The position numbers and the translations under genes were made by a program. Source: Algoriphagus sp. Y33 (GTDB taxonomy: Bacteria; Bacteroidota; Bacteroidia; Cytophagales; Cyclobacteriaceae). From it: a stretch of DNA of 64,000 nucleotides. Positions 45,514 through 54,634 of the stretch are shown here, one piece after another (the stretch's first letter is position 1; each line of letters opens with the position of its first letter). The stretch covers positions 1,860,001 to 1,924,000 of the forward strand of contig NZ_CP061947.1 of assembly GCF_014838715.1 (NCBI RefSeq), in the 5' to 3' direction. The notes beneath the pieces were generated by a model, which saw only the letters and a list, made by a program, of their open reading frames with translations, had not been told where the DNA came from and ran no database searches.

Positions 45514-46164
45514 ATGGCAGCAAGAAAGAAAAATCAACCGCAATTCAAAAATTTGGTAAGCAGCACAGAACAAGCCCAGGCAACTTTTCGGATTCTTTTT
45601 ACCGAATTTACCGCTGATGTGCATATAGAAGGCATTGTACATTGGTTGGGCAAAAGGGAAGACCATTGTGCCTTAAGGAATTTTTTTAGTATGCCTGAAT
45701 TGTTGGAGGACTATTCTCTGGAGGAAATCCTAAAAGGAAAGGTCCCACTTCCGATCCCCTGTGATAAAGAATGCCGTTCCATGGTTAAAATTGGGTTCCT
45801 ATTGTTTACGTTGCTCGATTTAAGCTGGAGCTTAGTGGGAGAGGAGCTTTACCAAAATCCTTCTGCCATCTGGCCAGAGATAGACCCGGAAGACTCCAAA
45901 CTAGAAATCATTTCATTGATCCTGGATACAGTCAGTCATGGGGAGATACAACAGGAATTTGGACATACGATAACGTCTATTGTAGGCGATTCCTATTATC
46001 AGGAGTTTATGGATAAGTTGAAGAACGTGGGACTTGATATAAGTCCTGAGGAAATTTATGCTCTGGAAAATGACCCCAAGCTCAAGGAACATATGCAGCT
46101 CATGAACTGGGCAGCTATGATGCGATGCTTTTTGTGTGCGGTGTATTTTTATTTTGGGGATTGA
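45514..46164 (+). CDS. Hypothetical protein
   Basis: 216 aa, not recognised. It begins with a basic segment (MAARKKNQPQFKNL) and is mostly helical. A hydrophobic stretch (KIGFLLFTLLDLSWSLV) lies around residues 91-107. The C terminus ends in LMNWAAMMRCFLCAVYFYFGD, hydrophobic and Cys/aromatic-rich. No catalytic motif is evident. It lies divergent from the XRE pair and upstream of the AlbA_2 protein. Confidence 0.6.
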   Translation: MAARKKNQPQFKNLVSSTEQAQATFRILFTEFTADVHIEGIVHWLGKREDHCALRNFFSMPELLEDYSLEEILKGKVPLPIPCDKECRSMVKIGFLLFTLLDLSWSLVGEELYQNPSAIWPEIDPEDSKLEIISLILDTVSHGEIQQEFGHTITSIVGDSYYQEFMDKLKNVGLDISPEEIYALENDPKLKEHMQLMNWAAMMRCFLCAVYFYFGD

Positions 46165-46353
46165 GGGGAGTTATACCCAGGTAACCGGGGTTGGATCCGA
46201 TGATGCCATCAAATAATTTAATTATATTGGTTTCTGAAGACAGACATATCATCAACGTTAGATCGGAGATCAGAAAACATAGTTGGATACAGTAAGTCGT
46301 TTACGGATGATATTTAAAATCCATCAAGAATTAAACCCTGAAGTCTGGAAAAG

Positions 46354-47865
46354 ATGAGTTTACTGATCACCATAGAAGACTTATTATCTGGCAAAATCGT
46401 GGAAGGAGAAAGGCTGGAACTTAAAAAAGGCTGGAACCCGAAGGCCATTATGCGTACTGTTTGCGCTTTTGCCAATGATTTTGAGAATACCGGAAGTGGT
46501 TACATTATACTAGGAGTAGAAGAGGTAGATGGCAGGCCGGTTCGTCCCGTTTTTGGATTTAATCCGAATGATTTGGAAAAGATACAAAAGCAAATGGTGA
46601 TCTATGCTAATTTGGTGCAGCCTCCATATTTCCCTCGATTGTCGTTAGAAGAAGTTGATGAAAAGCTTGTGCTTGTGATCTGGGTACCTTCAGGTAGCAA
46701 TCGACCTTACAAAGTTCCCGATGATGTCTTGGCAAAACAAAAAACATATAATTATAGAATCAGACAGTATTCCAGTAGCATAATACCCAGTATTGAACAA
46801 GAAGCAGAATTAGTTCAGCTTACAGCCAAGATTCCTTTTGATGATCGGGTGAATACCCAAGCGAAAGTAGCCGACCTGAATTTTGGCCTGATGCGAGAGC
46901 ATTTGGCTCAGACGGGAAGTAAGCTTTACAGCAAAAGTGCAAAAATGAGCGTGGAGCAGTTGGCAGAGCAAATGAATCTTTGTCAGGGATCTAAGGAGTA
47001 CCGCTTTCCAAAAAATGTGGGCTTGCTGATGTTTTCTGAGGATACTGAGAAGTATTTTCCCTACGCCAAAATAGATGTAGTAGAATTCCCGGATGGGCTA
47101 GGGGCCAAGCGTTTCAATGAAAAGACTTTTGATGGCCCCATTCAGCATCAGTTAGTGGACGTGCTGTCCTTCCTGAAAACAAATATCATCAAGGGTAAAG
47201 TAGTCAAGCATGCTAATCGGGAGGAATCAGATAAGATCTATAATTATCCGTATCAAGCTATTGAAGAAGCGCTCTCCAATGCGGTGTATCATCGCAATTA
47301 TGAATTACAGGAACCTATTGAAGTCAGAATTCTGCCTGATAGCATAGGGATCATAAGCTACAATGGTGTAGATCCATCTATTAAGCAGAAAGATTTTGAC
47401 AAAGGAGTGATCAGAGCAAGAAGATACAGAAATAGACGTGTGGGAGAATTTTTGAAGGAGCTACGGTTGACAGAAGGTCGAGGTACCGGCATTCCTACGA
47501 TTATAAAGTCCCTACATGATAACGGCTCTAACAAGCCTTCATTCGACACAGATGATCCTGATAGAAGGCACTTCATTATAGAGTTTCCGATTCATGGTGA
47601 ATTTAAGAAAACTATAAAAAAAGCAGGTGGTGCAATAGGTGGTGCAATAGGTGGTGCAATAGGTGGTGCAATAGAACTTACAGATAGGCAAATTGAGGTG
47701 TTAGAATTAATTAGGGAGAATGATAAAATTGGATACAGGGAAGTGGCCGAAAGGCTAGGTATCAATAATTCAGCTGCACAAGGACATTTTGACGCACTGA
47801 AAGAAAAGAAAGCAATAGAAAGAGTTGGAGGAACTAGAGGATTTTGGAGAATAAAAAACAGGTAA
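46354..47865 (+). CDS. AlbA_2/Schlafen-like DNA-binding and ATP-binding transcriptional regulator
   Basis: 503 aa. An AlbA_2-type domain begins with EGERLELKKGWNPKAIMRTV and contains GYIILGVEE. A middle region includes an HATPase-like segment (AIEEALSNAVYHRNYELQEP, then EGRGTGIPTI), as in COG2865/RecG-like regulators. After a Gly-rich linker of four GGAI repeats comes a winged helix (IGYREVAERLGINNSAAQGH). Such proteins occur in accessory regions and are thought to act on nucleic acids or as regulators. The 12-bp DNA repeats in the linker stay in frame. Confidence 0.82.
   Translation: MSLLITIEDLLSGKIVEGERLELKKGWNPKAIMRTVCAFANDFENTGSGYIILGVEEVDGRPVRPVFGFNPNDLEKIQKQMVIYANLVQPPYFPRLSLEEVDEKLVLVIWVPSGSNRPYKVPDDVLAKQKTYNYRIRQYSSSIIPSIEQEAELVQLTAKIPFDDRVNTQAKVADLNFGLMREHLAQTGSKLYSKSAKMSVEQLAEQMNLCQGSKEYRFPKNVGLLMFSEDTEKYFPYAKIDVVEFPDGLGAKRFNEKTFDGPIQHQLVDVLSFLKTNIIKGKVVKHANREESDKIYNYPYQAIEEALSNAVYHRNYELQEPIEVRILPDSIGIISYNGVDPSIKQKDFDKGVIRARRYRNRRVGEFLKELRLTEGRGTGIPTIIKSLHDNGSNKPSFDTDDPDRRHFIIEFPIHGEFKKTIKKAGGAIGGAIGGAIGGAIELTDRQIEVLELIRENDKIGYREVAERLGINNSAAQGHFDALKEKKAIERVGGTRGFWRIKNR
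47626..47673 (+). repeat. In-frame 12-bp tandem repeat (4 copies)
   Basis: Four consecutive exact copies of GGTGGTGCAATA (47626-47673), each coding GGAI. Unit length is a multiple of three, so copy-number change alters linker length without a frameshift. It separates the ATP-binding core from the C-terminal winged helix. Confidence 0.9.
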
Positions 47866-48034
47866 TCATAGACGCAATTAAGTGTTGGACTGAATTGGCT
47901 GAAAGAGGAGGAGAGGGGATGGTCGTCACATCATTGGATAAGAACATAAAAATCTTGAAGAATAGAGGAATGTATATTTGGAGTGATGGCTTTAGAAAGC
48001 AAAGCTGTTGATCCGAGGTTGTAAAATTGAAAGT

Positions 48035-49924
48035 ATGAGATTCAGAAAAATTCTTTTCCAGAAAGATGGAGTTCCAGATCAAATCCTCAATAAAAAGCTT
48101 GAGTATTTTCATCATTACTGGTCATTGGTTTTACATACTGACAAAAGGGATAAATCACTGTACTTAGATGCAGCCAGGTTTGATTCTCACCGATCACTAC
48201 TTAGTAATTGTCTTGTAGAATTAGAATCTACAGGTGATCAACATGTAAAAAGATCAATAAGTAATATTCTAAAATTGTACTTGTCGTCTGGCTTATTTCA
48301 AAAAGGAAATCTTTTTATTCGAGAGAATTTAGAGATTAAAAAAAGCTTCGACAAGATTAAAAAGGAGCTTGAATCAAATAAGGATAAATATTCACGGAAA
48401 GAAGCGGTCAATAAAATTTCGGAGATACGGAATTTAATATTAGGTGATCAAAACTCTGATTACACGGGGCTTATAACTAATTATTTGGTTAAAATATTTT
48501 CTAATGAGAAAGACTTAGATAGCAGAATAGAGCAAGATTTAGATTTTTTAGTTAATGCTTTAATTGTTGAGTTTTTCCACATAGGATATTCCATAGATTT
48601 CATAAAAAGAGTACCTGATATTATTCTCTTTATGGAGGCAGGGTTTCCTCATGAAGTTTTTGAGGAAAACAAAATCCCTGAATATACACAAAATGTTACT
48701 TTAGGGACTCGATTGAGAGGGTTACAAACTTTTCTTCTAAGGAAACCTCATGATGGTTATTACATTTTCAAAGTTGATGGAATTGATTTCCAGTTAGATA
48801 AACCGGTTAAACTTTGGGGTAGTGAAATATATAATCCACAGACTCAATCTAAAATAAAAAGACAAGGAGTTAAGGAATGGATTTATCAAAGTTGGGTAGA
48901 ATCAGAATTGTTTTATGTTGAGGAAAAGAAATCTACTTGTAATATTTTAGTTCCTTTCCAATATCAATATGAGGATGGTTTCTTAATTGGTCAAGGAAGT
49001 CTATTCAAAGCTTTCAAAAGTGCGCAAGAAACACTTGTGGGTCTAAACCGAATAAGGAATATGTACGACACATTTTGTGTCCAACATAATGGCATTATTG
49101 ATGTCAGGAACCATATAATACTTTCCTCGGAGTTTTATTCGGTTAAATCTCCCCATCGTCCATTCAACCAAGTTGAGGAATTGAAATTGCAGATGCCCCA
49201 ACTAAAAATGGCACAAGACTTTGTTGACTACATGAATTGCCTTAGTGTGAAAGATCTATTGAACAAAAAAGTGATCGAGTGTAATTCATTGCTTCAGAAG
49301 TATCGGAACGAACCTTGGAAATTCAAATTCAATGAACTGTGGATTAAGGTATTTGAATCATTTTTTCCTAACGATGTTCACGAGATTAAGAGGTTTTCAT
49401 TAAAATGTCTTATTCTAAGATTGGACCGGCATTATATCAACTACTTAAAAGGCTTTTTTTATGACTCACTAGGGAGACAATTCAATTTTTTGGAAGAATC
49501 CTATCAATCTTTTTCAGAAGCAGACCAAACAAAACTGGAAATTCTTCATATTGAAATTGGGCAGAAGATTATTGCTGGCAATGATTTTAAACAGAATTTC
49601 TTAACCATGTCAGAGAAAATTGGCTCTCGAGTATTAAGTAAGAATCTGCAAATGGCTAAACATCACACGGAAAGAAAAGAAGACTTTATTAAGGATATAG
49701 AGCGATGGGTTAACACTGTTTTAGATCAAGTATATGCACAAAGAAACGTATATGCTCATTCAAATAGTATTGATGAATTTGGAGCTATGAAGCTCAAAGA
49801 AGACTTTATCTATTTGGCGAGCGTAGTAATTGGAGAAATTCATTCCAAAATTTACCAAGGATCAGCTGTCCCAATCAAAGCAATCAGTGACGAATTTGAC
49901 ATAGTGGAGAGAACTTATGTATGA
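48035..49924 (+). CDS. Large HEPN-motif protein (candidate RNase toxin/effector)
   Basis: 629 aa from the ATG at 48035; a TTG at 48008 would add nine residues. The C-terminal ~90 residues are helical with RNVYAH (Arg570 to His575), the Rx4H catalytic pattern of HEPN RNases, including the polar residue after Arg. The first ~480 residues are not recognised; they mix long charged helices with beta-rich segments. The end overlaps the next gene, a nucleotidyltransferase, by 8 bp. In HEPN-MNT pairs the HEPN protein is the toxin and the nucleotidyltransferase inactivates it by adding nucleotides. RNase action here is an inference. Confidence 0.6.
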   Translation: MRFRKILFQKDGVPDQILNKKLEYFHHYWSLVLHTDKRDKSLYLDAARFDSHRSLLSNCLVELESTGDQHVKRSISNILKLYLSSGLFQKGNLFIRENLEIKKSFDKIKKELESNKDKYSRKEAVNKISEIRNLILGDQNSDYTGLITNYLVKIFSNEKDLDSRIEQDLDFLVNALIVEFFHIGYSIDFIKRVPDIILFMEAGFPHEVFEENKIPEYTQNVTLGTRLRGLQTFLLRKPHDGYYIFKVDGIDFQLDKPVKLWGSEIYNPQTQSKIKRQGVKEWIYQSWVESELFYVEEKKSTCNILVPFQYQYEDGFLIGQGSLFKAFKSAQETLVGLNRIRNMYDTFCVQHNGIIDVRNHIILSSEFYSVKSPHRPFNQVEELKLQMPQLKMAQDFVDYMNCLSVKDLLNKKVIECNSLLQKYRNEPWKFKFNELWIKVFESFFPNDVHEIKRFSLKCLILRLDRHYINYLKGFFYDSLGRQFNFLEESYQSFSEADQTKLEILHIEIGQKIIAGNDFKQNFLTMSEKIGSRVLSKNLQMAKHHTERKEDFIKDIERWVNTVLDQVYAQRNVYAHSNSIDEFGAMKLKEDFIYLASVVIGEIHSKIYQGSAVPIKAISDEFDIVERTYV

Positions 49925-50678
49925 ATTGATTAAGAATCAGCTTTCTGAACTAGAGAATACACATTCAATCAAGATCCTCTTTGCCTGCGAATCAGGCTCG
50001 CGGGCTTGGGGATTCCCATCTCCAAATAGCGATTATGATGTTCGCTTCATCTATACACAAGATCTTGATTGGCACTTGTCACTCTTGGATAAAAAAGACA
50101 CCATTGATCTTCCAATTAATGATGATCTGGATATTGGTGGTTGGGAAATCAAGAAAGCGCTCGGGCTGCTTTGGAAATCAAATCCACCTTTATTGGAATG
50201 GTTACAATCTCCAATCGTCTATCAGGCGGAAAATAGATTCTTTCAGGATATTCAAGACTTATGCTTAGCGTACTTTTCTCCAATTGCCGTCATGCATCAT
50301 TACCTGAGTATGTCAAAGAAGTACTATGAAGCTTGTAAAGAAAATGATCGTATCAAACTTAAGAAGTATTTCTACGCACTTAGAACCGCTATCGCTGGAA
50401 AATGGGTGCGAGAGATGGGGACTATTCCGCACATCGAATTGACAAAGATGCTTGATGTCGTAACGGAAGAGATGCGTGAAAAAATCCTAGAACTCATCAA
50501 AATAAAAGCTCTAAAAAATGAAGATTATCTGCACAAAAAAGAGCCTTTAATTGATGATTTTCTTACAGAAACCATTAAGGAAAATGAAGCTGTTGCAAAC
50601 GACCTGCCTTCAGCAAAAGGAGATATTGAACGGTTGGACAGTTTCTTTCGAAAAGTAGTAAAAGGGGAATACCAATGA
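49917..50678 (+). CDS. RlaP-like nucleotidyltransferase 1
   Basis: 253 aa. Residues 22-45 carry the polymerase-beta-type nucleotidyltransferase motif: CESGSRAWGF (GS at 27-28) and then SDYDVRF (Asp39 and Asp41 as metal ligands). The length and the GSRAWG...SDYDVRFIY pattern match the RlaP family (YcgL-type, PF10127), linked in the literature to RNA repair and conflict systems. The start codon overlaps the HEPN gene by 8 bp, and its end overlaps the second nucleotidyltransferase by 4 bp. Confidence 0.78.
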   Translation: MYELIKNQLSELENTHSIKILFACESGSRAWGFPSPNSDYDVRFIYTQDLDWHLSLLDKKDTIDLPINDDLDIGGWEIKKALGLLWKSNPPLLEWLQSPIVYQAENRFFQDIQDLCLAYFSPIAVMHHYLSMSKKYYEACKENDRIKLKKYFYALRTAIAGKWVREMGTIPHIELTKMLDVVTEEMREKILELIKIKALKNEDYLHKKEPLIDDFLTETIKENEAVANDLPSAKGDIERLDSFFRKVVKGEYQ

Positions 50679-51739
50679 CATTAGAAGAACTCTATTCAAA
50701 AGATATCATTGTCTTTGACTGTCTCAGCGGAAGTCATGCCTATGGTTTGGCCACTCCTGAATCGGATGTTGATGTAAAAGGCGTCTTCATACTGCCAGAG
50801 GAAGACTATTTTGGTTTGAACTATGTAGAGCAGGTCAACAATGAAACCAATGATATAGTCTACTATGAGCTAAAACGTTTTGTTGAACTGCTTTCAAAAA
50901 GCAATCCCAACATCCTGGAACTACTCTATACACCAGGTGATTCAGTACGCAAGGTTCATTCAACATTCGAAAAAATCAGATCCATGAATCTCCTGTCGAA
51001 ACAATGCAAGGAAACCTTTGGCGGCTATGCCATGACACAGGTTAGAAAAGCCAAAGGACTGAATAAGAAGATCCTGAATCCAGTAGAAGAGGAACGAAAA
51101 GGTATTTTGGATTTCTGTTTTATAGCTTATGAACAAGGCTCGATTCCAGTCATAGATTTTTTAGCCATCAACAAAATAGATCAGTCTAAATGCGGTCTTT
51201 CACGAATTCCACACATGCATGAGATGTATGGTTTGTATTACGGAGAAACGTCATTTAAAGGAATAGCTAGAAAGGAAAACGCCAATGAGGTTTCATTAAG
51301 TTCTATCCCTAAAGGCATTGAGCCACTTGCCGTTATGTCATTCAACAAATCTGCTTACTCTAAATATTGTAAAGATTACAGGGAGTATTGGGAATGGGTT
51401 GAACAAAGGAATGATGCCAGGTATCAAAACACACTGGATCACGGAAAGAACTATGACGCTAAGAATATGATGCACACTATCAGGCTTTTAACCATGTGTG
51501 AAGAGATTGGTTTGGAGGGAAAGCTTAATGTCAGAAGGGAGGATAGAGATTACCTGCTAAGAATAAAGAAGGGTGAATTTCAATATGATGAGCTTGTTGA
51601 AATCACTGAGGCCAAGATTGCCTCTATCAATGCGGTGTATGAAAAATCTGATTTGCCAGACCAACCGGATAAAAAGGAATTGAATGACATGCTTGTTAAA
51701 ATCAGAAAGGAGTTCTATGTGGCTTCTAGCCCTAGATGA
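50675..51739 (+). CDS. RlaP-like nucleotidyltransferase 2
   Basis: 354 aa, also of the RlaP type. SGSHAYGLATPESDVDVKGVF has GS at 19-20 and metal-ligand Asp31 and Asp33. NDIVYYELKRFVELLSKSNPNILELLYTP follows as in family members (quoted as separate pieces NDIVYYELKRF and NPNILELLYTP). A helical C-terminal half completes the protein. It shares little sequence with the first nucleotidyltransferase outside the catalytic core and is about 100 residues longer, so the two probably have different tasks. ATGA start-stop overlap with the preceding gene. Confidence 0.78.
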   Translation: MTLEELYSKDIIVFDCLSGSHAYGLATPESDVDVKGVFILPEEDYFGLNYVEQVNNETNDIVYYELKRFVELLSKSNPNILELLYTPGDSVRKVHSTFEKIRSMNLLSKQCKETFGGYAMTQVRKAKGLNKKILNPVEEERKGILDFCFIAYEQGSIPVIDFLAINKIDQSKCGLSRIPHMHEMYGLYYGETSFKGIARKENANEVSLSSIPKGIEPLAVMSFNKSAYSKYCKDYREYWEWVEQRNDARYQNTLDHGKNYDAKNMMHTIRLLTMCEEIGLEGKLNVRREDRDYLLRIKKGEFQYDELVEITEAKIASINAVYEKSDLPDQPDKKELNDMLVKIRKEFYVASSPR

Positions 51740-51858
51740 AGTTTTACTATTTGTTACATAATTTATATTATGTTAAATACAAAAATCAATCTCCCTCCAT
51801 TTCCCATTTATTTTTAACTTAAGGCTCTGGATTCCCTATACCCCGACCTGCAAGCTTT

Positions 51859-53325
51859 ATGAATAATCAACTTCCCCGACTGGGGCTTTTTCTTGGACCT
51901 ATAGCTTTTCTGCTTATTATTTTTCTCGTGGACTCTCCGGGCTTAACTCCCGAATCCCGGGCCATGCTGGCGCTTGCTGCCTGGATGGCGATTTGGTGGA
52001 TCTCTGAAGCCATTCCTATTGCTGCCACGGCTTTTCTCCCGCTGATATTTATGCCTATGCTCGGGATATTGCCTATAGTAGATGTATCGAGCAACTACAT
52101 GCATCCTACAGTTATGCTCTACATGGGCGGTTTCCTTCTGGCCACAGGAATTGAGAAATGGAATCTGCACCGCAGAATTGCACTTAACATAATAAATTTA
52201 TTAGGCACTGATCTGCGACGCATCGTTTTGGGATTTATCCTTGCTACCGGAATTCTCTCCATGTGGATTTCCAACTCAGCCACTTCCCTGATGATGCTGC
52301 CCATCGGTCTGGCAGTGGTCAATCAATTCAAAGATCAACTAGGTTCTTCTAATTCAGTGATTGCGGATAGCTTGGGTAAAAATATTATGCTGGGAATCGC
52401 TTACGGAGCTTCCATAGGCGGAGTTGCCACGCTGATCGGCACACCTACCAATACGATACTTGCCGCTGTAGTCTCTGATCTGTATGGTTACACCATCGGG
52501 TTTAACGAATGGTTGCTTTTTGGACTTCCATTAGCGGCTGTTTTGTTGTTTATCTGCTGGTTTTATCTGGTGAACTCAGCGAATCCACTTCCCAAGAACT
52601 TCAGCCTTACTGATGGTAAAAACATCGTTTCTAAGCAATTGGAAGCACTTGGGAAGATTAATTTCGAAGAGAAAACCGTGATGATCGTCTTCGGATTGGT
52701 TTGCCTGGCATGGATTACCCGGAGTTTTTTACTGGAGAAATTCCTACCGGAAATAAACGATACGATCATTGTATTGATAGGAGTAGTTCTCCTCTTTGTC
52801 CTCCCCTCCTCTACCAAGAATGTGCGGATTTTGGACTGGAAAACTGCCGAGAAAATCCCTTGGGGAGTGTTGATTCTATTTGGTGGCGGACTGGCTTTGG
52901 CTGCGGGTTTTCAGAGCACAGGACTTGCAGAATGGATCGGTCAGAAATTCACGCTGCTGGAGGGCATCAGCTACATTGCCCTACTCCTTGTAATAGTAGC
53001 TTCGGTTAATTTCCTTACCGAGGTCACTTCCAATGTAGCGACAGCTTCCATGTTGCTTCCGATTCTTGCTTCGGTGGCCTTCAAACTGGATTTGCATCCT
53101 TTTGGATTGATGATTGGGGCTACTTTGGCCGCCAGTTGTGCCTTTATGCTTCCGGTGGCCACTCCGCCCAATGCCGTGGTTTTTGGTTCGGGTTATTTGA
53201 AGATGAAGGATATGGTGAGTGCCGGTTTTTGGCTAAATATCATTTCGATTATTTTGGTGACTTTGATGGTGTATTTTGTGCTTCCGCTGATGTGGGGAAT
53301 TGATTTGCTGAGCAATCCGTTTTGA
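51859..53325 (+). CDS. SLC13/DASS family anion transporter
   Basis: 488 aa, about eleven to thirteen hydrophobic helices. The family signatures are visible: AMLALAAWMAIWWISEAIPI, FMWISNSATSLMMLPIG-type SNT motif (ISNSATSLMML), TPTNTILAAVV and a second TEVTSNVATASMLLPIL SNT motif. ATPPNAVVFGSG follows in the C-terminal repeat. It imports dicarboxylates, sulphate or similar anions with sodium. The substrate is not decided by sequence. It appears monocistronic. Confidence 0.92.
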   Translation: MNNQLPRLGLFLGPIAFLLIIFLVDSPGLTPESRAMLALAAWMAIWWISEAIPIAATAFLPLIFMPMLGILPIVDVSSNYMHPTVMLYMGGFLLATGIEKWNLHRRIALNIINLLGTDLRRIVLGFILATGILSMWISNSATSLMMLPIGLAVVNQFKDQLGSSNSVIADSLGKNIMLGIAYGASIGGVATLIGTPTNTILAAVVSDLYGYTIGFNEWLLFGLPLAAVLLFICWFYLVNSANPLPKNFSLTDGKNIVSKQLEALGKINFEEKTVMIVFGLVCLAWITRSFLLEKFLPEINDTIIVLIGVVLLFVLPSSTKNVRILDWKTAEKIPWGVLILFGGGLALAAGFQSTGLAEWIGQKFTLLEGISYIALLLVIVASVNFLTEVTSNVATASMLLPILASVAFKLDLHPFGLMIGATLAASCAFMLPVATPPNAVVFGSGYLKMKDMVSAGFWLNIISIILVTLMVYFVLPLMWGIDLLSNPF

Positions 53326-53330
53326 TTTTG

Positions 53331-53756
53331 GATTTACGAAGTACGATTTACGGCATTCTTGATAATGGGTACATTTATTTGAACCTCATAGGCTCATTAG
53401 ATTTCATTGCTCATCATTCGGCGCGTTCGTCATTGCGAGGAAAAATCAATGACCAAAGGGAATTGTTTTTGACGTGGCAATCTCTTATGAGTACTCATTA
53501 CGATGAGATCGCCGCGCTTTGCTCGCGATGACGAATAGCTGCTGAAGTGTGGATCACTTCGAGATTCGTTTATTTACGATTTACGATATCGGATTTACGG
53601 CGTTCTTGATAATGGGTACATTTATTTGAACCTCATAGGTCGGTGTTCGTCATTGCGAGGAAAAACCAATGAGCGAAGGGAATCGGTTTTGACGAAGCAA
53701 TCTCATGAGTGTGCTCCTTACTACAGGATCGCCGCGCTATGCTACCTATGACGAAC
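53331..53756. repeat. Two tandem ~200-bp imperfect repeats with CGTCATTGCG ends
   Basis: Copy 1 (53331-53534) and copy 2 (53571-53756) share the phrases GATTTACGG...TTCTTGATAATGGGTACAT, TTTATTTGAACCTCATAGG, CGTCATTGCGAGGAAAAA, GGATCGCCGCGCT-like strings and CGATGACGAA/CTATGACGAA. In copy 1 CGTCATTGCG and CGCGATGACG form an imperfect inverted pair. This family occurs as an intergenic element in many Bacteroidota. No ORF there is credible. Confidence 0.7.
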
Positions 53757-53841
53757 TAAGTAGAAGACTGTCAACTAATTTTCCTTTGCGCCGCCGCGCT
53801 TTTGCGGGAGCTACATTAAAACCTTCGAGGATAAAAATACC

Positions 53842-54492
53842 TCAAAGGATCAGTCCATCCTGCATCACTACTTTTCGGTCGGCCATTTCTGCTAGTTCCT
53901 CATTGTGCGTCACGATTACGAAAGCCTGACCCAATTCTTTGCGAAGCGTAAAAAACAATTCATGCAGCCCCCGGGCATTTTGGGTATCCAGATTTCCACT
54001 CGGTTCATCCGCAAACACCACAGCAGGACTATTGATCAAAGCCCTGGCCACGGCTACTCTTTGTTGCTCACCTCCGGAAAGTGTGGATGGCTTGTGGTCT
54101 AACCTATGTGAAATCCCCAACAATTCGGCAAGTTCTCCTGATTTCTTATTCAGTTTTTCCGTGGAAGTCTGGCCGATAAAACCCGGGATCATAATATTTT
54201 CCTGGGCGGTGAATTCAGGCAGGAGATTATGAAATTGGAAAATAAATCCAATCCGTTCATTTCTGAATTTTGCCAACTCCTCCCCTTTCAGACTGAGAAG
54301 TTTTTTCCCATCCATCTCCAAAGTACCTTGGTCAGGATGATCCAAAGTACCCAAAATATGAAGAAGGGTGCTTTTGCCGGCTCCCGAGGAACCGACTATG
54401 GAAACAATCTCAGAAGTTAAAATTTCTAGGTCCACACCTTTTAATACTTGAAGGCTTCCATAAGATTTATGGATACCGTTGGCTTTCAGCAT
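53842..54492 (-). CDS. ABC transporter ATP-binding protein, LolD-like
   Basis: 216 aa ATPase. Walker A is GSSGAGKSTLLHILG (residues ~34-48), the signature LSGGEQQRVAVARAL (~138-152), and Walker B VVFADEPSGNLD. The order and the FQFHNLLPEFTAQENIMIPG segment fit the LolD/MacB family that extracts lipoproteins or drives similar extrusion. Membrane subunits LolC/E are not in the window. Monocistronic, divergent from sucC. Confidence 0.88.
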   Translation of the reverse strand: MLKANGIHKSYGSLQVLKGVDLEILTSEIVSIVGSSGAGKSTLLHILGTLDHPDQGTLEMDGKKLLSLKGEELAKFRNERIGFIFQFHNLLPEFTAQENIMIPGFIGQTSTEKLNKKSGELAELLGISHRLDHKPSTLSGGEQQRVAVARALINSPAVVFADEPSGNLDTQNARGLHELFFTLRKELGQAFVIVTHNEELAEMADRKVVMQDGLIL

Positions 54493-54634
54493 ACTAACAT
54501 GTTTAATTCGTTCAAAAATAGGACAAATGCCTATCTCAATGGGAAATTAACGGCTTTTTTTCCTGAAAAAGGAAAAAGTCAGGGTTGATTTATCGAGTCT
54601 TACGACTTAACTTCGGGCAAAAATTTCCAAAGGA

